Source: Acidobacteriota bacterium (GTDB lineage Bacteria > Acidobacteriota > Vicinamibacteria > Vicinamibacterales > JAKQTR01). From it: DNA of 64,000 nucleotides. Position 1 is the first letter of the stretch, and each line of letters starts with the position of its first letter. Location: positions 1 through 64,000 of the forward strand of contig JAPKZQ010000015.1 of the NCBI GenBank assembly GCA_026393675.1, written 5' to 3'. A program made the translations under genes and the position numbers. Of this stretch, positions 1-7,548 are shown one piece after another. The notes beneath the pieces were generated by a model. That model did no database searches and was not told the DNA's origin. It saw only the letters and a program-made list of their open reading frames with translations.

Positions 1-23
1 GCATACTCGGTGAACGTCGAGGG

Positions 24-111
24 AAGCCGTATGCGGGAAATCCGCACGTACGGTTTGACGAGGGGTTGCTGGTCCGTGCGTGATTCCACGGCGGACTGGG
101 GCCTACTCCAC
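24..111 (+). ncRNA. 3' end of a group II intron (domains V and VI)
   Basis: Positions 24-56 fold as a group II intron domain V. The 8-bp outer stem (AAGCCGTA with TACGGTTT) contains the AGC catalytic triad, and the inner stem CGG/CCG is capped by a GAAA tetraloop. Positions 66-111 can form domain VI, ending in CCTACTCCAC, which matches the usual 3' terminus with its bulged adenosine. The intron body and any reverse transcriptase/maturase lie left of the window, so class and mobility cannot be judged. The 3' exon junction is probably near 111. Confidence 0.82.
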
Positions 112-159
112 CCGGCTTGCGTGAGCGGGGACGCGGAGGGACCGTCTCTCGTCAGATCC

Positions 160-182
160 GGGCGCGATCAATCGCGCCCCTG
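160..182. repeat. Dispersed palindrome, copy 1
   Basis: GGGCGCGATCAATCGCGCCC is a perfect inverted repeat just upstream of the MBL hydrolase start. The reverse complement of 160-182 matches 39087-39109 at 22 of 23 positions, so this is a dispersed repeat rather than a gene-specific operator. It lacks a T-tract and is probably not a terminator. Confidence 0.7.
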
Positions 183-202
183 ACTCCTGTATTCTGTTTC
201 CC

Positions 203-844
203 ATGCTCCTCGAAACCCGCGCCGTCGCTCCGTTCTTCAAGAATGGCTTCCTGCTTGGCTGCGAGACCACTCGCGAGGCCGTCGTCATCGACCCCGGCGA
301 CGAGGCGCAGGAGCTCATCAACCTCATCGACCTCGGTCGGCTGAGCGTCCGATACATCCTGCTGACGCACGCCCACATGGATCACGTGAGCGGCGTCGCC
401 AGGTTGAAGGCGGCTACCGGTGCGCCCATCGGACTTCATCGCGACGACCTGTTCCTCTACGACAGCGCCGTCCAGCAGGGGCTGATGTTTGGCTACAAGG
501 TCGAGCCTCCTCCAAAGCCGGACTTCTTCTATCAGGTCGGCGTGCCGCTGATGTTTGGCAACTACCAGGTGCACGTGCACCACACGCCAGGCCACAGCCC
601 GGGCGGCGTGGCCCTGCAGGTTGGCGCCACCGGCACGGCCGGCAGCGAGATCTTTGTTGGCGACACGCTGTTTGCGGGGTCGATCGGCCGGACCGATCTG
701 CCGGGCGGCGACACGCAGATGCTTATCAACTCGATTCGGACGGTGCTCTTTGGCTTCGGGGATGCCGCCGTCGTCTACCCGGGTCACGGGCCGCAGACGA
801 CGATCGGCGACGAGAGGCGGAGCAACCCGTTTCTTCAGGACTGA
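203..844 (+). CDS. MBL-fold hydrolase, glyoxalase II-like
   Basis: This is a 213-residue cytoplasmic metallo-beta-lactamase-fold enzyme without a signal peptide. The metal-binding signature THAHMDH is at residues 55-61. Further ligands are the histidine in HTPGHSPGG, the aspartate in FVGDTLFAG and the histidine in YPGHGP. Length and motif order fit the short glyoxalase II-like (YcbL) group, which hydrolyses thioesters such as hydroxyacylglutathione; the substrate here is unknown. The ATG at 203 follows the dispersed palindrome directly. Its 3' end overlaps the convergent FHA gene by about 10 bases. Confidence 0.88.
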   Translation: MLLETRAVAPFFKNGFLLGCETTREAVVIDPGDEAQELINLIDLGRLSVRYILLTHAHMDHVSGVARLKAATGAPIGLHRDDLFLYDSAVQQGLMFGYKVEPPPKPDFFYQVGVPLMFGNYQVHVHHTPGHSPGGVALQVGATGTAGSEIFVGDTLFAGSIGRTDLPGGDTQMLINSIRTVLFGFGDAAVVYPGHGPQTTIGDERRSNPFLQD

Positions 845-1149
845 GTGATCGGATGGTCGCGCTCGAGCATCAGTTCGGCGCGCCCGATCTTCAACACCGC
901 ACCCTCGGCGAGCGTCGCTTGCTGCACCCGCTCGCCATTGACCCACGTGCCGTTGGTGCTGTCGAGATCCCGCACCTCGACTGTGCCCTCGGCCGACACC
1001 GTGAACCGGCAGTGCAGCCTCGACACAAGCGGCGCATCGATGACGAAGTCCGACCGCGACGATCGGCCGGCCGTCTTGATGTGGCCCGGCATCAGCCGGA
1101 ACGTCAAAGCGTTCTCGGGATCAACGCCCGGGGCGCGCAGTATCCACAT
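835..1149 (-). CDS. Small FHA-domain protein
   Basis: The 104-residue protein is essentially one forkhead-associated domain, a phosphothreonine-binding module. Conserved FHA positions are visible: GRSSRSDFVI, SRLHCRF, and DLDSTNGTWVNGE with the usual asparagine-glycine turn. There is no kinase, membrane or second domain, so it probably acts as an adaptor. Its start lies inside the 3' end of the upstream hydrolase gene (29-base overlap), suggesting translational coupling. No serine/threonine kinase gene is in the window, so the phosphorylated partner is unknown. Confidence 0.87.
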   Translation of the reverse strand: MWILRAPGVDPENALTFRLMPGHIKTAGRSSRSDFVIDAPLVSRLHCRFTVSAEGTVEVRDLDSTNGTWVNGERVQQATLAEGAVLKIGRAELMLERDHPITQS

Positions 1150-2815
1150 GCAGCTTGTCCTTCAGCCAGCCGACCAGCGTGCCGATGAGCTTGGGGCTGA
1201 CGGTCCGGTCCTGTAGCGACGAGTACTCGTCCACTTCCCCGGTCACAGCCGGCACCAGCAGGTGATTGATGCCTTCCACCACGGAAAGCTCCGAGCCCGG
1301 GTCGTTCTTGCGTGCCTTGGCCATGCCGACCAGCAGTTGACCGTGCTGAGCAGTCACCTGCCGATCGCGATCGCCCTGCAGGATGAGCGTCGGCTGCGCC
1401 ACCTTACGCATGATCCTGGCCGGGTCGAACGTCAGGAAACTCCTGAACCACGCGGTGTCGGCCTGCCTCTTGTACGCCGGTGGGATTGCCTCCCATCCGT
1501 TGCCACTGATGACCGCCGCCTGGATCCTCTTCTGTAGATCCACTCTCCGCTGCTTCTCGTCATCCGGCAGGTTCATCCCATCGAGCGTGTGACGCTGTTG
1601 CTCGAGCACAAGGTCGGCGCCGGTCGTGCCCGACGTGGCGATGAGCGCGAGCGCAGCAATCTTCTTCTTCTCCTCGGATGCCGCCAGCATACTGACAAAT
1701 CCGCCCTCGCTATGGCCGATGAGCGCGATGCGTTTGGGATCAACGTCCTTTCGCTTTTCCAGGTACTTCACGACTGCGCGCACATCGTCTGAGAAGTCGA
1801 CGATGGTCGCCGATTCGTCGCGGCCGCCACTCTGCCCGACACCGCGCTTGTCGAAACGAATCACCAGGAAGCCGGCGTCGGCAATCGCATTGGCCAGCTG
1901 CGCGAAGATGGACACCCCGGCGACGGTTTCGTCGCGATCACCCGGACCGGATCCCGGCACCAGGATCACCGCCGGCCACAGGATGGCAGCGCCGGTTCCC
2001 GTCGTGGCCGGCTTGGAGACGGTTGCGGCGAGCGTGAAGCCGCTGGCCTGGATCCGCGCCTGCTCGTCTGTCTGTCGCGCCATCCGCTCGACGCGCGACG
2101 ACACCGCCGCGATATCGTCGCGGACCACGTCGAGCCCCTGGGACGGCACGCGGAAGCGAACCAACCTGCTGCTTTCGTCCACCCATACCTCAGCCGCCAA
2201 CGTCGAGTTGGGGTTGACCATCGCGAGGTTATACCGCTTCGCGGCAATCATCCGCGCCGTCGTCTGAATGCGTTCGTCGACGATGCTGTTGAGGCGGATG
2301 ACAATTTCAACCTGCGGCGCAATGTAGGCCTTGATCTGGCTTCCGGAACTGACCGACGCCAGTCGCAGCGCAAGCGCTTCGAACGCGCCGAAAGCCATGT
2401 TCGGCAGCACGACCGTGTCGGCCGCCACGACATCGGTCTTCTGTGATTCCTGACCGCCCTGGATGATGCTGCTCGTGGCCTTCCCGTTCGCGAACGCCGT
2501 CTTGAGCACCAGCGGCTGCCCGCGCAACGTCGCGTCAATTTCGAGAGAGAGGGGCTTCCAGTCGCGGTCGTAGCGGAGTTCGAAACGGGCGGTCGACAGG
2601 CTGATCGGCACGCCAAGCCGGCCCGTGGCCCGGATTGTCCACCCTTCTGCCGATGCCGTGACGGTGACCTGCTCGGAGCCTATCGCCGCACCCGACAGGA
2701 AGACCGTGAAGTTGGCGGGCGTTGCCTGCCCGGGTGCCGGGGGAGGCTGTGCTGGCGCCTGTGACGCGGTTCCTAGGATGAGGACTGCGGCAAGGATAGA
2801 ATGGAATCGAGCCAT
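1121..2815 (-). CDS. Secreted alpha/beta hydrolase
   Basis: A protein of about 564 residues from the ATG at 2815. That start gives a good signal peptide (MARFHSILAAVLILGTASQA, ending in AQ); longer in-frame starts up to 3055 add unlikely N-terminal sequence and run through ygfZ. The N-terminal 230 residues are a beta-rich domain found on exported hydrolases. The C-terminal half is an alpha/beta hydrolase with the nucleophile elbow GHSEGG, an aspartate near ILQGDRD and a histidine in GINHLLV. It is probably periplasmic or extracellular and acts on esters or peptides; the substrate cannot be predicted. Confidence 0.85.
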   Translation of the reverse strand: MARFHSILAAVLILGTASQAPAQPPPAPGQATPANFTVFLSGAAIGSEQVTVTASAEGWTIRATGRLGVPISLSTARFELRYDRDWKPLSLEIDATLRGQPLVLKTAFANGKATSSIIQGGQESQKTDVVAADTVVLPNMAFGAFEALALRLASVSSGSQIKAYIAPQVEIVIRLNSIVDERIQTTARMIAAKRYNLAMVNPNSTLAAEVWVDESSRLVRFRVPSQGLDVVRDDIAAVSSRVERMARQTDEQARIQASGFTLAATVSKPATTGTGAAILWPAVILVPGSGPGDRDETVAGVSIFAQLANAIADAGFLVIRFDKRGVGQSGGRDESATIVDFSDDVRAVVKYLEKRKDVDPKRIALIGHSEGGFVSMLAASEEKKKIAALALIATSGTTGADLVLEQQRHTLDGMNLPDDEKQRRVDLQKRIQAAVISGNGWEAIPPAYKRQADTAWFRSFLTFDPARIMRKVAQPTLILQGDRDRQVTAQHGQLLVGMAKARKNDPGSELSVVEGINHLLVPAVTGEVDEYSSLQDRTVSPKLIGTLVGWLKDKLHVDTARPGR

Positions 2816-2868
2816 AACGAGACTGAGCATATCAGCAAATTGTGCGACGAAACCTGTCGCGTCGAACC

Positions 2869-3897
2869 ATGCTTTCACCCGACCAGATACGCCAATACAC
2901 GGACGTTCGTGGGGGTGCCGCCCTCCTCGATCGGCACCACCGTGGCCGCATTGCCGTGCGGGGCAACGACCGGAAGTCGTTCCTGCAGGCCCTTTTGACA
3001 AACGACATTGTGGCGCTTGGTCCGGGCTCGGGATGCTACGCCGCGCTGCTGACACCGCTTGGGCGGATGGTGACCGATATGCGCGTCTTCGAGCTGGGGG
3101 ACGCGACGCTGCTGGAGGTGCCGGGCGCCGTCAAGGACATGCTCGTTGCCAGGCTCGACCAGCTGATCTTCAGTGAGGACGTGCAGTTGGGAGATCTGAC
3201 CGACGAGCTCGGATGCGTGAGCGTCCAGGGGCCACTGGCCGCGGCGATGGTTCGACGGGCGTTGGGGGGTCGACCGGGAAGTGAGCCGACAAAACTCACT
3301 GGCGATTTGGCGGATTGGCCCGCGTTTCAGAACCGGCGAATCGACCTCGACAAAGAGGTAGGCATCCTGGCACGCGTCGACGAATTCGGCCTGCCCGGAT
3401 TCCTGATTCTTGCGCCGCCGAGTCGACTGCCCGCACTGGCTGCGGCCATCTCCGCATCTGGCGCAATCGTGCCGGATGACGAGGTCGTTGAAACACTTCG
3501 CATCGAGAGCGGGACGCCGTTGTTTCTCGTCGACATGACCGACGACACGATTCCGCTCGAGGCGGGCATCGAAGCACTGGCCATCAGCTCGACCAAGGGC
3601 TGCTACCCCGGCCAGGAGGTCATCGTCCGCATTCGCGATCGCGGGCACGGGCGGATTGTCCGCAAACTGGTCGGCCTCGCCATTGACGGCGATGCCGAGC
3701 CGTCGCCCGGGGACAGGCTGCTCGTTGACGGGAAGGATGTTGGACACGTGACCAGCGCCGCGCACTCACCGGCGCTGGGAAAGCCGATTGCGCTCGGATA
3801 CGTCCACCGCGACCACATCGCGCCCGGCAGTCGTATTACCGTCGCGCACGGCGATGCGAGCCTCGCTGCGACCGTCACTGCACTGCCGTTCGTCTAG
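2869..3897 (+). CDS. ygfZ: Folate-binding protein YgfZ (GcvT-like)
   Basis: A tetrahydrofolate-binding protein of the GcvT/YgfZ family that assists iron-sulfur enzyme maturation. The family signature with its conserved cysteine, KGCYPGQE, is followed by VIVRIRDRGHGR. At 342 residues it is near the usual length. I prefer ATG 2869 (MLSPDQIRQY); an in-frame GTG at 2842 adds nine residues without family support. It is divergent from the secreted hydrolase across 53 bases. Its end overlaps the convergent NUDIX gene by 4 bases. Confidence 0.9.
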   Translation: MLSPDQIRQYTDVRGGAALLDRHHRGRIAVRGNDRKSFLQALLTNDIVALGPGSGCYAALLTPLGRMVTDMRVFELGDATLLEVPGAVKDMLVARLDQLIFSEDVQLGDLTDELGCVSVQGPLAAAMVRRALGGRPGSEPTKLTGDLADWPAFQNRRIDLDKEVGILARVDEFGLPGFLILAPPSRLPALAAAISASGAIVPDDEVVETLRIESGTPLFLVDMTDDTIPLEAGIEALAISSTKGCYPGQEVIVRIRDRGHGRIVRKLVGLAIDGDAEPSPGDRLLVDGKDVGHVTSAAHSPALGKPIALGYVHRDHIAPGSRITVAHGDASLAATVTALPFV

Positions 3898-4298
3898 ATC
3901 TTTCCGGCGATGAGTCTCCGCACCAGTTCGTAGTCGGCCGGCGGGAGTGGAAAGCTGCCGAGTTCCGAGCGCGACACCCAGCGTATCTTCTGTCCAAGGA
4001 CCGGCCGCGGGTCGCTTCTCAACTCACACCGGAAGAAGCGCAACTCAACCGTGCGTTCCGGGTACTCGTGTGTGGTGGCGAGAAGCTCGACGCCTACATC
4101 TATTTCAGCATCGAGTTCCTCCTTGATCTCCCGGATCAAACTGGCCTCGAGCGTCTCGTTCTGGTGGCACTTGCCGCCCGGAAACTCCCAATGTCCGGCC
4201 AGATGCGTGCCCTCGAGCCGGCGCGTCATCAGGAACGCCCCGTCTCGCTCGATGACTGCCGCCGTGACGAGCACGTGCCGCCGATCGCTCATTCTCAT
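3894..4298 (-). CDS. NUDIX hydrolase, MutT-like
   Basis: A 134-residue single-domain NUDIX hydrolase with a full Nudix box starting at GGKCHQNETLEASLIREI and continuing KEELDAE; all box glutamates are present. Its closest family resemblance is to MutT/8-oxo-dGTP diphosphatase. The start overlaps the mutY stop by 4 bases; a second methionine at 4292 (MSDRR) is equally possible. Coupling to mutY supports a role in 8-oxoguanine defence: this enzyme would clean the nucleotide pool while MutY repairs A:8-oxoG pairs. Confidence 0.9.
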   Translation of the reverse strand: MRMSDRRHVLVTAAVIERDGAFLMTRRLEGTHLAGHWEFPGGKCHQNETLEASLIREIKEELDAEIDVGVELLATTHEYPERTVELRFFRCELRSDPRPVLGQKIRWVSRSELGSFPLPPADYELVRRLIAGKI

Positions 4299-5029
4299 TT
4301 CAGTCTCATTTTCGCACGCGCGTCGCGCGCCGGGCTAAACGGGTATGAGCGGCACATCGACGACATGGTGCACTCGGAGCACTTTGGCTTCCGCGCGACA
4401 CACACCATCGCGCCGAAGTCCATGAGCGCCTGGTTGAAATCAAAGACGCGTTTGTGGGGCATCGTGATGTCGGCGAGCGACCAAAGGTGTTTCTTTATCC
4501 GGTGCGTTGTGGAATCGCCGCGGCTTACGAAGATTCTGAACAGGACCCGTGCGATATTGGTGTCGAGAATCGCGGCCCGCTGTTTGAACGCAAAGCTCAG
4601 CACGGCTCCGGCTGTGTAGGGACCGATACCCTTGAACGACAGCAGCGTCGCGGGGTCGGACGGCAGCTCGCCGCCATAGTTCACAACGGCCTCGCGGGCG
4701 ATGGCGTGCAGGCGACGCGGGCGGATGTTGTAGCCCAACGGGTACCACGTCTTGACCACCTCGTCTTCCGGCGTCGCGGCCAGCGCGTCAAACGACGGGT
4801 ACTTCTCGAGCCACTCCTCGTACTTTGGCAAGACGCGGTCGACCTGCGTCTGCTGGAGCATCACCTCCGACACCAGGATGTGGTAGGGATCGTCGGTCTC
4901 GCGCCAGGGCAGGTCGCGGCCGTTCCGGTCGTACCAGTCCAGCAGTTCTCGCCGGAACTTCTGCCGCAGGCCGGGTTCTGGCAGCCGGCCGGCCTGAGGG
5001 CGTGACGGGAGCGTGGTTCTCTTGGGCAT
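4295..5029 (-). CDS. mutY: A/G-specific adenine glycosylase, short form
   Basis: A HhH-GPD DNA glycosylase that removes adenine opposite 8-oxoguanine. The catalytic glutamate lies in SEVMLQQTQV. The helix-hairpin-helix FKGIGPYTAGAVLSFA is followed by the aspartate in ILDTNIARV. Four cysteines spaced C-x6-C-x2-C-x5-C (VC..KC.EC..MC) make the 4Fe-4S cluster. At 244 residues it ends soon after the cluster, so the C-terminal 8-oxoG-recognition domain of classical MutY (about 350 residues) is absent. The start is MPKRTTLP at 5029. A NUDIX gene follows with a 4-base overlap. Confidence 0.9.
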   Translation of the reverse strand: MPKRTTLPSRPQAGRLPEPGLRQKFRRELLDWYDRNGRDLPWRETDDPYHILVSEVMLQQTQVDRVLPKYEEWLEKYPSFDALAATPEDEVVKTWYPLGYNIRPRRLHAIAREAVVNYGGELPSDPATLLSFKGIGPYTAGAVLSFAFKQRAAILDTNIARVLFRIFVSRGDSTTHRIKKHLWSLADITMPHKRVFDFNQALMDFGAMVCVARKPKCSECTMSSMCRSYPFSPARDARAKMRLK

Positions 5030-5043
5030 ACTCTTCCAACACA

Positions 5044-5051
5044 CTTATAAT
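5044..5051. promoter_or_regulatory. Symmetric -10 element shared by mutY and pduO
   Basis: In the 31-base gap between divergent mutY and the adenosyltransferase gene, CTTATAAT gives TATAAT (5046-5051) on the plus strand and TATAAG (5044-5049) on the minus strand. A TTGGGC at 5022-5027 could serve as the plus-strand -35 with an 18-base spacer. Transcription on the plus side would begin at or within a few bases of the ATG at 5061, giving a leaderless or nearly leaderless mRNA. Confidence 0.5.
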
Positions 5052-5060
5052 CCAAGCGGC

Positions 5061-5594
5061 ATGAAGATCTACACTCGAACTGGCGATACGGGAACCACAA
5101 GTCTTTTCGACGGCACCCGAATTGCGAAATCCGACCCGCGTGTGGACGCCTATGGCGAAGTCGACGAAGCCAACGCCGTGCTCGGTCTAGCGCGGGCTTC
5201 TGGCCTCGACTCGGACCTCGACGACATGCTGGTTCAGATCCAGCGCGATCTGTTTGCGCTCGGATCCCGGCTGGCGGATCCGACCGAGCGCATTGCCGGG
5301 CGTGTGGAAAAGGCCGCGGTCGGACAGCAGGACGTGGCGCGGCTCGAGGGCTGGATCGACCAACTCGAGGAGGAACTCACGCCGCTTCGTCGCTTCATCC
5401 TTCCTGGAGGCGCCATGACCGGTGCCGCGCTCCACCTCGCGCGGACGGTCTTTCGCCGCGCCGAACGTCGCATGGTGGCGCTTGGTGTTCTGGAACCCAC
5501 GCTTCTGGCCTACGCCAATCGTCTCTCCGATCTGCTCTTTGTCATGGCCCGGGCCGCGAACCGCCGGGCTGGCATGCCCGAGGTCGAGTGGTGA
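5061..5594 (+). CDS. pduO: PduO-type ATP:cob(I)alamin adenosyltransferase
   Basis: This enzyme transfers adenosyl from ATP to cob(I)alamin, making coenzyme B12. The 177-residue protein begins MKIYTRTGDTGTTSLFDG, the family's N-terminal ATP-binding signature. It continues with KSDPRVDAYGEVDEANAVLG and ends with the conserved active-site helix NRLSDLLFVMARAANRR. ATG 5061 starts exactly at the conserved N-terminus; the upstream extension from 5013 is not supported. No cobalamin riboswitch fits in the short leader. The stop overlaps the hpnC GTG start. Confidence 0.93.
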   Translation: MKIYTRTGDTGTTSLFDGTRIAKSDPRVDAYGEVDEANAVLGLARASGLDSDLDDMLVQIQRDLFALGSRLADPTERIAGRVEKAAVGQQDVARLEGWIDQLEEELTPLRRFILPGGAMTGAALHLARTVFRRAERRMVALGVLEPTLLAYANRLSDLLFVMARAANRRAGMPEVEW

Positions 5595-6472
5595 ACGTCG
5601 GCGAGGCCTACACGATCTGCCAGCGCCTCGCCCGCACGCATTACGAGAACTTCCCGGTGGCGTCGTACCTGCTGCCGCGTCCGATGCGCCCGCATATCGC
5701 GGCAATCTACGCCTTCGCCCGCACGGCGGACGACTTCGCCGATGAAGGCGTGCTAGCCGCCGATGAGCGCCTGGCGCGTCTCGACGATTGGCTCCTGCGG
5801 CTCAGGTCATCCGCCACTCGGGATGTGCACGACGGCACGTCGGAGGCTGATGCCATCTTCGTGGCGCTTGCCAACACGATTCGCGAGCGCGCACTGCCGG
5901 TCGGCCTGTTCGAAGATCTGTTGAGCGCGTTTCGCCAGGACGTGACGACGACCCGCTATGAGTCCTGGCCGGACGTGCTCGACTACTGTCGCCGGTCGGC
6001 CAATCCGGTCGGGCGACTCGTCCTCCGTGTTGCGGGCCACGACAACGAGGACCTCGATCGGGCGTCCGATGCGGTCTGCACTGCGTTGCAGCTCACCAAC
6101 TTCTGGCAGGATGTCGCACGCGACTGGCGAAAGGGCCGGCTGTATGTGCCACTCTCCGACATGCGCTCATTCGGCGCGCTCGCGAAGGACCTCGAGAGGC
6201 AGTGTTTCACCGTGAACTGGCGCAGCGTGCTGTCGTTGATGGCCGACCGCACACGGGCGCTCTACGACGATGGCCGGCGCGTCTGCGATGGCGTCACCGG
6301 CCGTTTCCGCTTCGAACTGCGGATGACATGGCTCGGCGGCCGGCGCATTCTCGATGCGCTCGAACGCGACAGCTTCGATGTGTTCACAAAACGGCCCACG
6401 CTCGGGCCGAGCGACATCCCCGCGCTCGCGTGGGGCGCGTTTACGTGGCGCGCGTCACACCCGGGAAACTGA
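5591..6472 (+). CDS. hpnC: Hydroxysqualene synthase HpnC
   Basis: A trans-isoprenyl diphosphate synthase-type enzyme of about 293 residues. In the known HpnCDE route it converts presqualene diphosphate to hydroxysqualene. The first aspartate-rich motif is in ARTADDFADE; the second region is LTNFWQDVARDWRKGRLYVP. The GTG start overlaps the preceding stop as GTGA (an adjacent GTG at 5588 is also possible), suggesting coupling to the adenosyltransferase gene. hpnD and hpnE follow. No squalene-hopene cyclase is in the window, so the end product (hopanoid or other squalene derivative) is not shown here. Confidence 0.92.
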   Translation: MNVGEAYTICQRLARTHYENFPVASYLLPRPMRPHIAAIYAFARTADDFADEGVLAADERLARLDDWLLRLRSSATRDVHDGTSEADAIFVALANTIRERALPVGLFEDLLSAFRQDVTTTRYESWPDVLDYCRRSANPVGRLVLRVAGHDNEDLDRASDAVCTALQLTNFWQDVARDWRKGRLYVPLSDMRSFGALAKDLERQCFTVNWRSVLSLMADRTRALYDDGRRVCDGVTGRFRFELRMTWLGGRRILDALERDSFDVFTKRPTLGPSDIPALAWGAFTWRASHPGN

Positions 6473-6566
6473 GTGCTTCGACTCGCAAGTACGGTTGCCT
6501 GGTTCCTGCGAGCCGATCCGGTGGAAAATGCTCGCTCAGCACAACGTCCTGAGTGAGTAAAACCGA

Positions 6567-6620
6567 TTTCAAGACCCGTTCTTGCGGCCGTAGAACAGGC
6601 CGCTCACGCAGGTCTTGAAA
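6567..6620. repeat. Nested inverted repeat between hpnC and hpnD
   Basis: TTTCAAGACC (6567-6576) is perfectly complementary to GGTCTTGAAA (6611-6620). Inside, GCGGCC (6584-6589) pairs with GGCCGC (6598-6603). The 54-base structure fills much of the 200-base gap splitting hpnC from hpnD. It lacks a T-tract, so attenuation, RNA processing or a repeat element is more likely than simple termination. Confidence 0.6.
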
Positions 6621-6672
6621 CCGTCCCCAGTCTCGTTGTCGAGTTCACGAATCGAAGGGCTGAGCCGATCAC

Positions 6673-7548
6673 ATGGCCAGACGCGACACTAGCTTCTACT
6701 ACTCCTTCGTCGTGCTGCCGCGCGACCAGCGTCGCGCCATCATGGCCGTGTGGGACTTCTGCCGCGCCGTCGACGATGCGGTCGATGAGCAGGCAGGAAA
6801 CGCCGACCGGGTAGTCGCGAGAACAACCGCGGTGGCGGAGTTGGCCAAGTGGCGCCGCGAACTCGCGGCGTCGTTCGATGGCGGGCCGCTCGAAACGACC
6901 GTCGCGCGAAACCTCGTGCCGCACATCTCGGCGTTCAATCTGCCGCGCCGGGCCTTCGAAGACGTGATCGACGGCGTGGAGATGGACCTCGACGAGCGCC
7001 GCTATGCCACTTTCGACGATCTCCACCAGTACTGCCTTCGGGTGGCGTCGGCCGTGGGCCTGATCTGCATCGAGATCTTCGGTTACAAAGATGCCCGCTG
7101 CCGGGAGTACGCGCTCAATCTCGGCGTGGCGCTCCAGTTGACCAATATCCTCAGGGATCTCGGCAAGGATCTGGGTATTGGGAGACTCTATCTGCCTCAG
7201 GACGATCTGGCCCGCTGCGGCGTGACCGAGGACGCGTTGCGCGCCGGCGTGGTATCGGGGCCGGTGCGGAGTCTTCTGACGCTCGAGGCGGAGAAGGCCC
7301 GCGACTACTACAGGCGCGCTGCCCTTGCGCTGCCTCCAATCGACGCGCGCCGTCTCGTGGCGGCGCGCATCATGGGCGCCATCTACTTCGATCTCCTGCG
7401 GCGCATCGAGCGCAGCGGATACGCCGTGTTCGGGCCGGCCATCCGCGCTCCGCGCTGGCGCAAGGCGTTTCTTGCCGCAAAGGTATGGACGCAGTCCATG
7501 CTTGGCCTTCCCGTCGAACGCTCCATGGCTGGCGCCGAACCGAGATGA
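6673..7548 (+). CDS. hpnD: Presqualene diphosphate synthase HpnD
   Basis: A 291-residue squalene/phytoene synthase family protein. HpnD condenses two farnesyl diphosphates to presqualene diphosphate. Both aspartate-rich substrate/Mg motifs are visible: DFCRAVDDAVDE near residue 30 and LTNILRDLGKDLGIGRLYLP near residue 155. The intervening YCLRVASAVGLICIEIFGY is typical. The start MARRDTSFYYSFVVLP aligns with the family. The stop overlaps the hpnE ATG by 4 bases, so the two are probably translationally coupled. Confidence 0.93.
   Translation: MARRDTSFYYSFVVLPRDQRRAIMAVWDFCRAVDDAVDEQAGNADRVVARTTAVAELAKWRRELAASFDGGPLETTVARNLVPHISAFNLPRRAFEDVIDGVEMDLDERRYATFDDLHQYCLRVASAVGLICIEIFGYKDARCREYALNLGVALQLTNILRDLGKDLGIGRLYLPQDDLARCGVTEDALRAGVVSGPVRSLLTLEAEKARDYYRRAALALPPIDARRLVAARIMGAIYFDLLRRIERSGYAVFGPAIRAPRWRKAFLAAKVWTQSMLGLPVERSMAGAEPR

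Noticed and set aside
6849-7544. N-terminal extension of the hpnE frame
   Set aside because: It is the arginine-rich +1 shadow of hpnD; HpnE begins at the MSDHTFDVIVIGGG sequence with a 4-base overlap.
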